Source: Sphaerisporangium rubeum (GTDB taxonomy: Bacteria; Actinomycetota; Actinomycetes; Streptosporangiales; Streptosporangiaceae). From it: 64,000 bases of DNA. A program made the position numbers and the translations under genes. Positions 27,140 to 41,226 of the stretch are shown in pieces; positions within the stretch are counted from its first letter, which is position 1; every line of letters starts with the position of its first letter. The notes beneath the pieces are model-generated. The model had not been told where the DNA came from. It made no database searches and saw only the letters and a program-made list of their open reading frames with translations. The DNA lies in contig NZ_JACHIU010000001.1 of the NCBI RefSeq assembly GCF_014207705.1, positions 3,278,501 to 3,342,500 of the forward strand, read 5' to 3'.

Positions 27140-28394
27140 TGAGCTTTCAGGCGCCGAAAGGCGTACCAGAATATTTCCCGCCGCGCTCGGCGACGTTCGT
27201 CGCGGTGCGCGCGGCGTTCTCCGAGGCGGCGGTCCTGGCCGGATACGCCTACATCGAGGTGCCGGTGTTCGAGGACACCGAGCTTTTCGCGCGCGGCGTC
27301 GGCGAGTCGACCGACGTGGTGACCAAGGAGATGTACACCTTCGCCGACCGCGGCGGCCGCTCGGTCACGCTGCGGCCGGAGTTCACCGCCGGGGTCATGC
27401 GCTCCACGCTGGAGCACGGGCTGCACAACGGCCGGCTGCCGGTGAAGCTGTGGACCATGGGCCCGGCGTTCCGCTACGAGCGGCCCCAGGCCGGCAGGTA
27501 CCGCCAGCTCCAGCAGTTCGACCTGGAGGCCATCGGCACCGAGGACCCCGCGGTGGACGCCGAGACCATCGCCATCGCCTGGCGCGGCTACCGCTCGCTC
27601 GGCCTCACCCAGGTCAGGCTGCTGCTCAACACCCTCGGCTGCACCCAGTGCCGTCCGGCCTACCGCGCCGCGCTGCAGGAGTTCCTGCGCGGCCTCGACC
27701 TCGACGAGGCCACCCTGCGGCGCGTCGAGATCAACCCGCTGCGGGTCCTGGACGACAAGCGGCCCGAGGTGCGGGCCCAGGTGGAGAACGCGCCGCTGAT
27801 CACCGACCACCTGTGCGCGTCCTGCAAGGCCCACCACGACCGCGTCAGGTCGCTGCTGGAGGACCTCGGCGTCCCCTGGGAGGACACTCCGCGCCTGGTG
27901 CGCGGCCTCGACTACTACTCCCGCACCACCTACGAGTTCGACCACCCCCTGCTCGGCGCGCAGTCCGGCATCGGCGGCGGCGGCCGGTACGACGGCCTGT
28001 CGGAGGACATCGGCGGCCCGCCGCTCCCCGGCATCGGGTTCGCCGTGGGGGTCGACCGCATCGTCATGGCCGTCGAGGCCGAGGGCCTGGCCGCGCACGA
28101 GCCCGCGAGGGTCGCGGTGTTCGGCGTGCCGCTCGGCGAGGATGCCGCGAGGCGCATGGTCACGCTGGTCGACGAGCTGAGGTCGGCGGGAGTCGCCGCC
28201 GACATGGCCTTCGACGGCAAAGGGCTCAAAGGGGCCATGAAAGGCGCGGACCGGTCGGGGGCCGCGTACGCGGTGATCCTCGGCGAGCGCGACCTCGCCG
28301 CCGGCGCCGCGCAGGTCAAGGACCTGGCGAGCGGGGAGCAGACCGCCGTGCCACTGGCGGACATCGTCACGGAGCTGAAGGAGAAGCTGACCAC

Positions 28395-28398
<4 letters not shown>
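27139..28398 (+). CDS. hisS: Histidine--tRNA ligase
   Basis: 419 residues. Class II synthetase: motif 1 near [19 protein letters not shown], motif 2 [20 protein letters not shown], the His-binding loops [15 protein letters not shown], motif 3 [11 protein letters not shown] and a C-terminal anticodon-binding domain. ATG 27139 overlaps the previous stop by one base and is preceded by AGGGGA; GTG 27136 is in frame but less likely. It overlaps aspS by ATGA, forming an MBL-hisS-aspS unit. Confidence 0.97.
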
Positions 28399-30155
<1,757 letters not shown>

Positions 30156-30171
30156 CCCTTCACCGGCGCGA

Positions 30172-30198
30172 GAGCGCGGCCCGTCACGGGCCGCGCTC
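30172..30198 (+). terminator. Terminator after aspS
   Basis: GAGCGCGGCCCG (30172-30183) and CGGGCCGCGCTC (30187-30198) are perfectly complementary around TCA. It lies 17 nt after the aspS stop and also faces the 3' end of the convergent DUF6326-like gene. Confidence 0.85.
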
Positions 30199-30267
30199 GG
30201 CGACCGGGGGCCGCGGTGCGTACCGGTCGCGGCGGTCCGGACGGCCGCGGCGGGTCAGTGCGGCCGG

Positions 30268-30708
30268 TCAGTGCCGATGGGACGGGTGCCTTGGCCAGGT
30301 CCAGGCGGTTCTCGCGATCGCGAGCAGGAGCGTCATCTCGACGACGCTCCCGAGGATGTAGTAGATCCAGGTCTCGCCGACGATCGTCACACCTATGGAG
30401 AAGAAGTAGAGAAGGCCGGCGACGATGTTGGCCGTTCTGTTGATCTTCGCTCGGGCGAGGAGCGAGACGACGACCATCAGGCTCGGGATCGCGATGTAGA
30501 TCGTCGTGAGGACGAGGAAGGTCTGGTCGATCGCGAAACCCGCGCCGGACACACGGCCGGCGAGTGCTCCGTTGATCACGTCGGCCCGGAAGAAGCCGAA
30601 GATGTCGACATACGCGAACACGAAGAGCACGGAGCTCCACAAGCCGCTGAGCGCTACCTTCACATCCACTCTCGTGTCGTGAAGGTCTGGTGCTCGATTC
30701 CTGTCCAC
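30268..30708 (-). CDS. Small four-helix membrane protein (DUF6326-like)
   Basis: 146 residues with four hydrophobic helices (about residues 17-40, 60-83, 92-112 and 115-135), starting with VALSGLWSSVLFVFAYVDIFGFF. That is the pattern I associate with the DUF6326 family, of unknown function. Start GTG 30708 follows AAGGAG at 7-nt spacing. It is divergent from a two-component system 173 bp away, so it is a plausible regulatory target of it, which is an inference from position. Lower third-position GC than its neighbours suggests acquisition. Confidence 0.75.
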   Translation of the reverse strand: MDRNRAPDLHDTRVDVKVALSGLWSSVLFVFAYVDIFGFFRADVINGALAGRVSGAGFAIDQTFLVLTTIYIAIPSLMVVVSLLARAKINRTANIVAGLLYFFSIGVTIVGETWIYYILGSVVEMTLLLAIARTAWTWPRHPSHRH

Positions 30709-30868
30709 CGATGGTCTCCTTGTGGTGCGTGGCCGATCAGAGCCGGACGGTCTCCAGTGTCGAGATGACCGACGCGCGGCACACGAGTCCTGTGGCCATG
30801 GCTGAGCCGGCCGATCGGCCAGGTCGAGGACTGTTCCTCGGGCTGTGTCGCCGCCCCCGCGCGATCGC

Positions 30869-30881
30869 TACTGTGACAGTC
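30869..30881 (+). promoter_or_regulatory. -10 element of a leaderless kinase promoter
   Basis: TACTGT at 30869-30874 ends 7 nt before GTG 30882, without a ribosome-binding site. Confidence 0.4.
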
Positions 30882-32033
30882 GTGTGGGACGCCGTGACGT
30901 CGCTGTGGGCCGAGCCGGCCGGGAGGAACCCTCCGGCGCGCGGCCGGGGCGACCGGGTGTACGCGGCGCTCGTGGTGGCCGGGGTCGTGCTGGAGACGGT
31001 CCTGCGCCGTGATCTGGCATGGCGGCCGGTCGCGGTCGTCTTCGGATGCGGACTGGCGGTCGCGGTCCTGTTCCGGCGGACCCATCCGCTGCCGTCGGTG
31101 GCGTTCGCCTTCGGCACGTTCGCGGCGCTGGATGTGGCCGCGTTCGTCGCGGGTACCGAGCCGATGGTGCTGTACAGCGGGTGGGTCGTGCTGGTGCTCG
31201 CCTACTCGCTTTTCCGGTGGCGTGCCGGCCGTGACGCCGCCGTCGGCCTCGTCATCATGGCCGTCGCCGTCGGCGTCAGCGCCGGCACCGATTTCGGCGG
31301 GGTCGCCGAGACGATCACCGGCGCCGCCGTGTTGCTGTGCGCCGCGGCCCTCGGGGTGTCCGTCCGCCACCGGGGCACGGCTCGGGAGCAGTTGGTCGAG
31401 CAGGCCAAGCTTCACGAGCGAGAAGAGCTGGCACGGGAACTGCACGACACGGTCGCCCATCACGTCTCCGCGATAGCGATCCAGGCCCAGGCCGGACTGT
31501 TCCTCGCGCGGTCCTCGTCGCTCAGCGGGGCCACCGAGGCACTGGAGACCATCGACCGCGAAGCGGCCCGGACGCTCGCGGAGATGCGCACGATGGTCGG
31601 CGCGCTCCGGGACCGCCGGAAGCAGCCGGCCGTGGTCCCTCAACGCCGCATCGCCGACATCGAACGTCTTGCCGCGAACAGCACCGACTCGCTACGCATC
31701 GACGTGGAACTGCGTGGTGAACTGACCGATCTCCCGCCGGCTCTGGAGGCCGCCATCTACCGGGTCACGCAGGAATCGGTCACCAATGCCCAACGCCACG
31801 CGCAGCAGGCGACCCGGGTCGAGGTCAAAGTGACCGGAAGCGCCACCACCGTGCGGCTGACGGTCAGCGACGACGGTGCCCGCACCACGCGCACCCCGAA
31901 TCAAGCCGGTTACGGGCTGGTCGGCATGACCGAGCGGGTGAGACTGTTCGGCGGGACGCTCACGGCCGGGCCGAACCCCGATGGCGGTTGGCACGTCCGG
32001 GCCGTTCTCCCACGTCAAGGATCGGCGACATGA
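30882..32033 (+). CDS. NarL-type sensor histidine kinase
   Basis: 383 residues from GTG 30882. Five to six transmembrane helices fill the first 160 residues with no large external loop, so the signal is probably sensed in or at the membrane. The HisKA_3 H-box ELARELHDTVAHHVSA has phospho-His H188, followed by the N-box VTQESVTNAQRHA, a D-box (VSDDGA) and the G-box GYGLVGMTERVRLFGG. Upstream in-frame starts (30690, 30765, 30798) are possible but their codons show poor GC3 bias and no ribosome-binding site, whereas 30882 has a -10 hexamer 7 nt upstream. ATGA overlap with its regulator. Confidence 0.88.
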   Translation: MWDAVTSLWAEPAGRNPPARGRGDRVYAALVVAGVVLETVLRRDLAWRPVAVVFGCGLAVAVLFRRTHPLPSVAFAFGTFAALDVAAFVAGTEPMVLYSGWVVLVLAYSLFRWRAGRDAAVGLVIMAVAVGVSAGTDFGGVAETITGAAVLLCAAALGVSVRHRGTAREQLVEQAKLHEREELARELHDTVAHHVSAIAIQAQAGLFLARSSSLSGATEALETIDREAARTLAEMRTMVGALRDRRKQPAVVPQRRIADIERLAANSTDSLRIDVELRGELTDLPPALEAAIYRVTQESVTNAQRHAQQATRVEVKVTGSATTVRLTVSDDGARTTRTPNQAGYGLVGMTERVRLFGGTLTAGPNPDGGWHVRAVLPRQGSAT

Positions 32034-32683
32034 CCGTCCGCGTGCTCATCGCCGATGACCAGGGCATCGTCCGCGCGGGGCTGACGACCATCCTCAACGG
32101 TCAGCCTGACATCGAGGTGATCGGACAGGCCGCCGACGGACGTGAAGCCGTCACGCTCGCTCGCCGGCTGCGACCCGACGTGTGCCTGTTCGACATCCGC
32201 ATGCCGGACCTCGACGGCATCGAGGCCACGCGCCTGCTCGCCGGACCAGGGGTCGCCGATCCGATCGCCGTCGTGGTGATCACCACTTTCGACACCGACG
32301 AGTACATCTACGGAGCACTCAAGGCAGGTGCCCGAGGCTTTCTCCTGAAAGGCGCGGAACCCGGCCAGCTGATCCAGGCCATCCATGCCGCGGTCCGGGG
32401 CGACGGGCTCATCGATCCAGGCGTCACCGGCCGGCTCCTCGCCGCTTTCTCGGCCGGCGCCCCCGCCGGCCCGCCGGTCCAGCCCGTCGACGCGCTCACC
32501 GAACGTGAGGAACAGGTGCTGCGCAGGGTCGCACGAGGCAGGACCAACGCCGAGATCGCCGAGGAGCTCCACGTCAGCATGAGCACCGTCAAATTCCATG
32601 TCGCCGGCATCCTGACCAAGATCGGTGCCAGGAACCGGGTCGAACTGGCCATGTGGGCCTACGAGACGAACCGCATGAGGTAG
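32030..32683 (+). CDS. NarL/LuxR-type response regulator
   Basis: 217 residues. Receiver domain with acidic pair D9/D10, phospho-acceptor D55 in VCLFDIRMPD, T in VVITTFD and K in FLLKGAEPG. The C-terminal LuxR-type HTH has LTEREEQVLRRVARG and NAEIAEELHVSMSTVKFHV. Starts within the kinase stop (ATGA), so the pair is cognate. Likely targets: its own operon and the divergent small membrane protein gene. Confidence 0.94.
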   Translation: MTVRVLIADDQGIVRAGLTTILNGQPDIEVIGQAADGREAVTLARRLRPDVCLFDIRMPDLDGIEATRLLAGPGVADPIAVVVITTFDTDEYIYGALKAGARGFLLKGAEPGQLIQAIHAAVRGDGLIDPGVTGRLLAAFSAGAPAGPPVQPVDALTEREEQVLRRVARGRTNAEIAEELHVSMSTVKFHVAGILTKIGARNRVELAMWAYETNRMR

Positions 32684-32733
32684 GCCGGAGCCCAGGCGAT
32701 CGCCGCTGGGATCCGGCCGGTTCCAGGAGGAAC

Positions 32734-32759
32734 GGCACATGCGCGCTCGCGCATGTGCC
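32734..32759. terminator. Bidirectional terminator between convergent genes
   Basis: GGCACATGCGCG (32734-32745) is perfectly complementary to CGCGCATGTGCC (32748-32759). It lies between the 3' ends of the response regulator (+) and the second cyclophilin (-) and can serve both. Confidence 0.85.
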
Positions 32760-32779
32760 GCCGACCGGCTCTGGGTGGA

Positions 32780-33694
32780 CTACTTGGTGATGGTGACGTC
32801 CTTGATGATGACCGGCAGCTTGGGTGCGTTGGAGCCCTCGCCGCGGACGTCGGCCATGGGGTCGCCGTTGAAGGGGATGATGCCACCCTTGGCGATCTTG
32901 TCCACGACGTCCATGCCTTCCTTGACCACACCGAACGGCGTGTACGCGGCCCCCGCCGCGGTGAGCTGGGTGTTCTCGTCGGAGAACGAGATCCAGAACT
33001 GGCTGCCGTTGGAGTTGGCGTCGTCGCCGCCTTGGGCCATCGCCACCGTGCCGCGCGTGTACGGCATGCCGCCGAGGTTCTCGTCCTCGAACAGGTAACC
33101 GGGGCCGCCTGTGCCGTCGTCGGCGGTCTTGCCGTCGGCCTTGGCCAGCGGGTCGCCGCACTGGAGCATGCCGAGGCCGGTGGTCTCCACGGTGGCCAGG
33201 CGGTGGCAGCGGGTGCCGTCGAAGTAGTTCTTCTTGGCCAGGAACTCGAAGGAGTTGACCGTGCAGGGAGCCGCGGCGGTGGCCAGTTCGATGACGATCT
33301 TGCCCTGGTTGGTGTCGATCGTCATGAACTTCGCCTTGAGGTCCGGCTTGGTGGGGGGCATGCCCACCTTCTTGGCCGGCAGGCCGCTGTCGTCCTTGCG
33401 GTAGGAGCAGGTGATCTTGGCGGGGTCGGCCGGCGCGGCCGAGGCGCCGGGGTCCACGGCCGGCGCGGACGCGGCCCCGGAGGCGGACGGGTCGGCGGCG
33501 GCCCGGTTACCGGGGTCGTCTCCTCCGCCGCCGAGCAACGTGGTGGCGGCGACGATGCCGCCGGCGACGAGGACCACGCCGAGACCGGCGCCGATGATGA
33601 CGTTCCGCCGTCCGGACGGTGGCTGCTTGGCGCGCTCTTCCTGCCGCTCGCGGTGCTCCCGTGCCAGCTGGGTCTGGCGATCCACGTCGGTCAC
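32780..33694 (-). CDS. Membrane-anchored cyclophilin-type peptidyl-prolyl isomerase (2)
   Basis: 304 residues with the same plan as the gene at 25400-26269: basic cytosolic start, one helix (about residues 31-53), Ala/Asp/Ser/Pro linker with a lone Cys, then a cyclophilin domain with TRCHRL, GMLQCGDPLAKADGK, GGPGYLFEDENLGG, NGSQFWISF and FGVVKEGMDVV. Both keep HR and the QCGDP wording. Identity over the domain looks about 45-50% by eye. Start GTG 33694 behind GGAAGG. Probably an extracytoplasmic foldase. Confidence 0.9.
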   Translation of the reverse strand: MTDVDRQTQLAREHRERQEERAKQPPSGRRNVIIGAGLGVVLVAGGIVAATTLLGGGGDDPGNRAAADPSASGAASAPAVDPGASAAPADPAKITCSYRKDDSGLPAKKVGMPPTKPDLKAKFMTIDTNQGKIVIELATAAAPCTVNSFEFLAKKNYFDGTRCHRLATVETTGLGMLQCGDPLAKADGKTADDGTGGPGYLFEDENLGGMPYTRGTVAMAQGGDDANSNGSQFWISFSDENTQLTAAGAAYTPFGVVKEGMDVVDKIAKGGIIPFNGDPMADVRGEGSNAPKLPVIIKDVTITK

Positions 33695-34003
33695 GGTATG
33701 CCTTCCATTTGCGGATTGATGACTTCAGATGCTCGGGAATCGTACCGGCCTTTGCCTCAGGACCGCATAAACATGAACTTCCCCCACCTGTGGGACGTAC
33801 CTCCTCGTACCAGATGCTTGACCCGAGGAATGTCCACTCCGGTACTTTCTTACGGTGTCCTGACGCCGCGTCCGCCATCGTGGGCCCACATGGCCCGCGG
33901 GGGCGGGCACGAGCCGGGCCCGCCGTGCACCCACACCAGAACCAACAGGCGGCTCAGCGCGTATACATGGACGAACCGCCACCCCGACAGGAGCCACGCA
34001 ACG
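33695..34003. other. 309-bp divergent promoter region
   Basis: Lies between the minus-strand cyclophilin and the DUF2231 gene. TTGACC (33818-33823) and TACTTT (33843-33848) at 19-nt spacing form the best promoter on the plus strand. A GC-rich inverted repeat GGCGGGC/GCCCGCC sits near 33902-33924. No gene is visible in it. Confidence 0.4.
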
Positions 34004-34462
34004 ATGTTCGACCAGATATTCGGCCTGCCCGCGCACCCGCTGATCGTCCACACGGCCGTCATCTTCATCCCCCTGCTCGCCGTAGGTTCTGTGGTGTTCG
34101 GCGTCGTCCCGCGGCTGCGTCCGCGGCTCGGCTGGGCCGTCGTGCTGCTCGCCGTCGTGTCGCCGATCGCGGCGTTCGTGGCCAAGGAGAGCGGCGAGGC
34201 GTTGTTCGAGAGGAACTTCGGCGGCCAGGCCCCCGACAGCCCGGCCGGCGCCGCGCTGGACGAGCACATGAGCTACGCCAACCCGCTGCTGCTCAGCGCG
34301 CTCGGGCTCGGGGTGGCGGCGCTGCTGCTCGTGTACTCCTCGCTGCGGCTCGGCAAGACCGTCACCGCGATCCTCACCGTGGTGACCGTGGTGCTCGCCG
34401 TCGTCGCCGCCTACTACACCGTGCGGTCCGGCCACACCGGCGCCATCGCCGTCTGGAGCTGA
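34004..34462 (+). CDS. DUF2231 membrane protein
   Basis: 152 residues, four transmembrane helices with the family start IFGLPAHPLIVHTAVIFIPL (conserved His residues near the membrane face) and a second block ANPLLLSALGLGVAALLLVYSSL. Distantly related to cytochrome-b-like small membrane proteins, function unknown. Start ATG 34004 has AGGAG 8-11 nt upstream. Stands alone, 44 bp before rarA. Confidence 0.85.
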   Translation: MFDQIFGLPAHPLIVHTAVIFIPLLAVGSVVFGVVPRLRPRLGWAVVLLAVVSPIAAFVAKESGEALFERNFGGQAPDSPAGAALDEHMSYANPLLLSALGLGVAALLLVYSSLRLGKTVTAILTVVTVVLAVVAAYYTVRSGHTGAIAVWS

Positions 34463-34506
34463 CGGCGCCTGGCCGCAGGGGCCGTGACGGCGGGTAGTGT
34501 CGGCCC

Positions 34507-35823
34507 GTGGAGAGTTTGTTCGACGCGGCGGCGGAGGAGGCCCACCGGGGCCAGGAGCCGCTCGCGGTCCGCATGCGGCCACGCGGCCTCTCCGAGGTCA
34601 TCGGCCAGCGGCACCTCCTCGGGCCCGGCACCCCGCTGCGGCGGCTGGTGGAGAGCGACGCACCCATGTCGCTGTTCCTGTGGGGCCCGCCCGGCACCGG
34701 CAAGACCACCCTGGCGTACGTCGTGGCCGGCGCGACCAAGAGGCGCTTCGTCGAGGTCTCCGCCGTGTCGGCGGGTGTCAAGGAGGTCCGCGGGGCCATC
34801 GACCAGGCCAGACGCGACCTCGGCATGACCGGACGCCAGACCGTGCTGTTCGTCGACGAGGTCCACCGGTTCAACAAGGCACAGCAGGACGCGCTGCTGC
34901 CTGCCGTGGAGAACCGCTGGGTGACCTTCATCGGCGCCACCACCGAGAACCCGTTCTTCTCGGTCATCTCGCCGCTGCTGTCCCGCTCGCTGCTGCTGAC
35001 CTTGGAGCCGCTGTCGGAGGACGACGTGCGCGCGGTGCTGGACCGCGCCGTACAGGACCCGCGCGGCCTCGGCGGCCGGGTGACCCTGGCCCCGGAGGCG
35101 GCCGAGCACCTGGTCAGGCTCGCGGGTGGCGACGCGCGCCGCTCGCTGACCTACCTGGAGGCGGCGGCCCTCATCACCGACGCGGGTGAGATCACCGTCG
35201 AGACGGTCGAGAAGGCCGTGGACAAGGCCGCGGTCCGCTACGACCGCCAGGGCGACCAGCACTACGACGTGGTCAGCGCGTTCATCAAGAGCATGCGCGG
35301 CTCCGACGCCGACGCCGCGCTGCACTACCTGGCCCGCATGATCGAGGCCGGCGAGGACCCCCGGTTCATCGCGCGCCGCATCGTCATCTTCTCCTCCGAG
35401 GACGTCGGCATGGCCGACCCCACCTGTCTTCAGGTGGCGGTCGCCGCCGCGCAGGCCGTCCAGATGATCGGCCTCCCCGAGGCCTCCATCAACCTGGCCC
35501 ACGCCGTCATCCACTGCGCGCTGGCCCCGAAGTCCAACGCCGTCGTGAAGGCCATCGGCGCCGCCGCCGCCGACGTGCGCCGCGGCGACATCGGCCAGGT
35601 CCCCGCGCACCTGAGGGACGCGCACTACGCGGGAGCCGCCAAGCTCTCCCACGGCAAGGACTACAAGTACCCCCACGACTTCGAGCACGCGCTGGTCCGC
35701 CAGGAGTACGCACCCGACCGCCTGCGCGACCGCCGCTACTACGAGCCGACCCGCCACGGGGCCGAGGCCCAGACGGCCGGCCGGTGGGCCAGGATCCGCG
35801 ACTTCCTCCGCGGCGGCTCCTGA
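34507..35823 (+). CDS. rarA: Replication-associated recombination ATPase RarA (MgsA)
   Basis: 438 residues. AAA+ clamp-loader-like protein acting at stalled forks. Walker [10 protein letters not shown], Walker [21 protein letters not shown], sensor [10 protein letters not shown] and the RarA-specific C-terminal tetramerisation domain ([29 protein letters not shown]) are all visible. Start GTG 34507 lacks a ribosome-binding site but has TAGTGT at 34495-34500, 6 nt upstream, so it is probably leaderless. No SOS box is visible here. Confidence 0.95.
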   Translation: MESLFDAAAEEAHRGQEPLAVRMRPRGLSEVIGQRHLLGPGTPLRRLVESDAPMSLFLWGPPGTGKTTLAYVVAGATKRRFVEVSAVSAGVKEVRGAIDQARRDLGMTGRQTVLFVDEVHRFNKAQQDALLPAVENRWVTFIGATTENPFFSVISPLLSRSLLLTLEPLSEDDVRAVLDRAVQDPRGLGGRVTLAPEAAEHLVRLAGGDARRSLTYLEAAALITDAGEITVETVEKAVDKAAVRYDRQGDQHYDVVSAFIKSMRGSDADAALHYLARMIEAGEDPRFIARRIVIFSSEDVGMADPTCLQVAVAAAQAVQMIGLPEASINLAHAVIHCALAPKSNAVVKAIGAAAADVRRGDIGQVPAHLRDAHYAGAAKLSHGKDYKYPHDFEHALVRQEYAPDRLRDRRYYEPTRHGAEAQTAGRWARIRDFLRGGS

Positions 35824-35978
35824 CCACCGTCCGCACGCTCCGGGCCGGTCACGGGGAAGGCCGGGGAACGGCGCGCGGCGGCGAGGCAGGCACGGGAGCG
35901 CGATAGGGTCTTGACCATCCCATCCGCCCCGAGCCGGGTCGCGTACCGCCGGGCCGTTCATCGAGGGGACGCACCGAC

Positions 35979-36365
35979 ATGCTGACCGCGGGAGAGGTCG
36001 CCGGCCTCATCGTCGCTCTGTTCTGGGCGATCCTTGTCTGTTTTCTCGCCATGGTGCTGGTGAAGCTGGCACGGCTCATCGACCGGACGTCACGATCGGT
36101 GGCCGACCTCAGCGAGCGGGTCGTCCCGCTGCTCGAGGACGTCAGCCTGACCGTGGCCGAGACCAACCGGCAGCTCGTCGCGGTCGAGGCGATCGCGGGG
36201 AACATGCGCGAGGCCAGCGGCAACGTCGCCAAGGTCACCGGGGTGGCCTCCACGCTGTTCGCCACCCCCCTGATCAAGGCCTCCGCGCTCGTCCACGGCG
36301 TACGCGGCGCCTTCTCGGCCCGCCGCAGGGCCGCCGCGCTCCCGAGAGGAAGGCGGCAGCCGTGA
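35979..36365 (+). CDS. DUF948 membrane-anchored helical protein
   Basis: 128 residues: one N-terminal transmembrane helix (VAGLIVALFWAILVCFLAMVLVKL), then a helical segment typical of DUF948 (LIDRTSRSVADLSERVVPLLEDVSLTVAETN). Function unknown. Start ATG 35979 follows GAGGGGA. It overlaps the next gene by GTGA and lies just upstream of alaS, an arrangement conserved in actinobacteria. Confidence 0.85.
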   Translation: MLTAGEVAGLIVALFWAILVCFLAMVLVKLARLIDRTSRSVADLSERVVPLLEDVSLTVAETNRQLVAVEAIAGNMREASGNVAKVTGVASTLFATPLIKASALVHGVRGAFSARRRAAALPRGRRQP

Positions 36366-36637
36366 TCCGCGCGCTGATCCGACGCCTGTTCTGGTTCGCC
36401 CTCGGCGCGTACGCCGCCGTCTGGACGATGCGTAAGCTTCAGGCGTTGAAGCCCGACCACATCGCGCGCCGCACGGCGGGCCACGCGGCCGGGCTGGTGG
36501 CCGAGGCCCGCTGGTTCGCCGGCGACGTCCGCCGCCTCGCGGCGGCCAGGGAAACCGAGTTGCGTGCGGCCCTCGGCCCCGACACCGTTGGAACGACCCG
36601 ACAGTCCCACCACCACGACGAAAAGGACGGCCGCTGA
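36362..36637 (+). CDS. DUF6167-like small membrane protein
   Basis: 91 residues with one short helix ([18 protein letters not shown]) followed by an amphipathic basic region. It starts at GTG 36362 inside the stop of the DUF948 gene and ends 1 nt before the alaS start, so all three are likely co-translated. Function unknown; family assignment by position and pattern. Confidence 0.8.
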   Translation: MIRALIRRLFWFALGAYAAVWTMRKLQALKPDHIARRTAGHAAGLVAEARWFAGDVRRLAAARETELRAALGPDTVGTTRQSHHHDEKDGR

Positions 36638-36638
36638 G

Positions 36639-39311
<2,673 letters not shown>

Positions 39312-39345
39312 CCGTGGCCTGGCCGGGACGCGGGGGAGCGTCGCC

Positions 39346-39843
39346 GTGAGGCGAGGGGTACGGCTCGGCGTGGACGTCGGGTCGGTCCGGGTCGGCGTGG
39401 CGCGCAGCGACCCTTCGGGGCTGCTCGCCACGCCGGTCGAGACGGTGCGGCGCGGCCGGGGAGACCTCGCCAGGATCGCCGCCATCGCCGCCGAGCACGA
39501 GGCCGTCGAGGTCGTCGTCGGGCTGCCGACGTCGCTGTCGGGCCGGGAGAGCCACGCGGCGGCGGCGGCGCGTGAGTTCGCCGCACGGCTCGCCGCACGG
39601 CTGGCCCCGACGCCGGTGCGGCTGTACGACGAGCGGCTGACCACGGTGTCCGCGCAGGCGGACCTGCGCTCCAGCGGCGTACGCGCCAGGAACCAGCGGG
39701 ACGTCATCGACCAGGCCGCCGCGGTCGTGCTGCTGCAGGCCGCACTGGACGCCGAGCGCGCCTCCGGCCTGCCGCCGGGCCGGCCCGCCGAGCCGCCGGG
39801 ACCACGTCCCGGCGGGGAATCGAGCACCGGGCCCGCGAGGTGA
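39346..39843 (+). CDS. ruvX: Putative Holliday junction resolvase / pre-16S rRNA nuclease RuvX (YqgF)
   Basis: 165 residues, RNase-H-like fold with [42 protein letters not shown] and the last acidic residue in [14 protein letters not shown]. YqgF trims the 16S rRNA 5' end in E. coli and has been proposed as a resolvase. Start GTG 39346 with GGGGGAG 7 nt upstream. GTGA overlap with mltG copy 1. Confidence 0.92.
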   Translation: MRRGVRLGVDVGSVRVGVARSDPSGLLATPVETVRRGRGDLARIAAIAAEHEAVEVVVGLPTSLSGRESHAAAAAREFAARLAARLAPTPVRLYDERLTTVSAQADLRSSGVRARNQRDVIDQAAAVVLLQAALDAERASGLPPGRPAEPPGPRPGGESSTGPAR

Positions 39844-41045
39844 CCGGTCCCGCCGCCCCGCACGGCGGCGACGACGAGGACGCGGCCCCGCACGACGGCG
39901 GAGCCCGTGGCGACGAGGTCCCCGGTGACGAGTCCCGTGGTGAGGATGACGGCCTGTTCGCGTTCGGCGCGCCGGACGAGGGGGACGATGAGCGGGTCAC
40001 CGGCCGGCGGGGACGGCGCGCGGTGGTGGCGGTCCTCGTGGGGCTCGGGGTGGTGGCCGCCGGGGTGGTGACGGCGGCGGTGACAGTGGTGCGTCCCTAT
40101 TTCGTCCCCGCCGACTTCGACGGCAAGGGGACGGGGACCGTCGTGGTCGAGGTGCCGGCGGGGATGTCGGCGGGAGAGATCGGGGATGTGCTGGAACGTG
40201 CCGGGGTGGTGGCCAGCCGCAGAGCGTTCACGCGGGTGGTGGACGAGCGGGGCAAGGCCGGCACGCTGCGGCCGGGGTCCTACCGGCTGCGCAAGGAGAT
40301 GGCGGCCGCGGCGGCGCTCGACCTGATGCTGGAGTCGCGGTCACGGGTCAGGAAACGGGTCACGTTGCCGGAGGGGTTGCGCGCCTCGGAGACGGTGGCG
40401 CGGCTCGCCAAGGGGTCGGGGCTGCCGCTCGCCGAGCTGGCGGCGCTCACGGCGGCGCCTGCGGCGCTCGGGCTGCCGCCGTACGCGGACGGCGTGGCCG
40501 AGGGCTTCCTGTTCCCCGCCACCTACGACGTGGAGCCGAAGACGACGCCGCGTGACCTGATGCGGGCCCTGGTGCGCCGGTTCGAGCGGGCCGCGGCCTC
40601 GATGGGGCTGGAGGCCGGTGCGGCCCGGGTGCGGCTGACGCCGCGGCAGGTGGTGGTGGTGGCGAGCATCGTGCAGGCCGAAGGCGGTTCCGAGGCCGAC
40701 TACCCCAAGATCGCGAGGGTCGTCTACAATCGCCTCGCCTCCGGTGCCAAGCTCGAGATGGACAGCACGGTGATGTACGGCCTGGGCAAGCACGGCATCG
40801 TGGCGTCACACGCCGAGATCAAGCGCGACACCCCGTACAACACGTATCTCCATCGCGGGCTGCCTCCCGGTCCCATCGCCAACCCCGGCGAAGCGGCGCT
40901 TCGTGCGGCGCTTTATCCGGCGAAGGGTGATTGGTACTGGTTCGTCACGGTTGATCCGGAGCGTAGAATCACCAAATTCACTGACAAAGAGAGTGAGTTT
41001 GTGAAACTCCGCGAAGAGCTGCACTCCCGTCTGGGGCGGCACTGA
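39840..41045 (+). CDS. mltG: Endolytic murein transglycosylase MltG, copy 1
   Basis: 401 residues. An acidic, disordered cytosolic N-terminus (about 55 residues), one transmembrane helix (about 60-85), a LysM-like segment ([24 protein letters not shown]), then the YceG catalytic domain with [26 protein letters not shown] (catalytic Glu of QAE), [12 protein letters not shown] and SPYNTY-like [20 protein letters not shown]. It cuts nascent glycan strands. Overlaps ruvX by GTGA. A second mltG follows 181 bp later. Confidence 0.92.
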   Translation: MTGPAAPHGGDDEDAAPHDGGARGDEVPGDESRGEDDGLFAFGAPDEGDDERVTGRRGRRAVVAVLVGLGVVAAGVVTAAVTVVRPYFVPADFDGKGTGTVVVEVPAGMSAGEIGDVLERAGVVASRRAFTRVVDERGKAGTLRPGSYRLRKEMAAAAALDLMLESRSRVRKRVTLPEGLRASETVARLAKGSGLPLAELAALTAAPAALGLPPYADGVAEGFLFPATYDVEPKTTPRDLMRALVRRFERAAASMGLEAGAARVRLTPRQVVVVASIVQAEGGSEADYPKIARVVYNRLASGAKLEMDSTVMYGLGKHGIVASHAEIKRDTPYNTYLHRGLPPGPIANPGEAALRAALYPAKGDWYWFVTVDPERRITKFTDKESEFVKLREELHSRLGRH

Positions 41046-41094
41046 TGCCCGCCTCCCGGCGGGAGGTCCCCGCCGGGGCGGCACCACGGTCGCA

Positions 41095-41120
41095 CGGCAC
41101 GCGTCCCGTCACGCGTGCCG
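41095..41120 (+). terminator. Terminator between the two mltG genes
   Basis: CGGCACGCGT (41095-41104) and ACGCGTGCCG (41111-41120) are perfect partners with a 6-nt loop. A second inverted repeat, CCTCCCG/CGGGAGG, lies just upstream at 41052-41066. Confidence 0.75.
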
Positions 41121-41226
41121 CCGTCCCGCCTGTCCTCCCGACCGCGTCATGCCGGGCTTGTCACACCAATTCATGGCACCCGCTTGACGGCGACCGGGTC
41201 CGCCGGGGAGATTGGCGAGCGCATCT

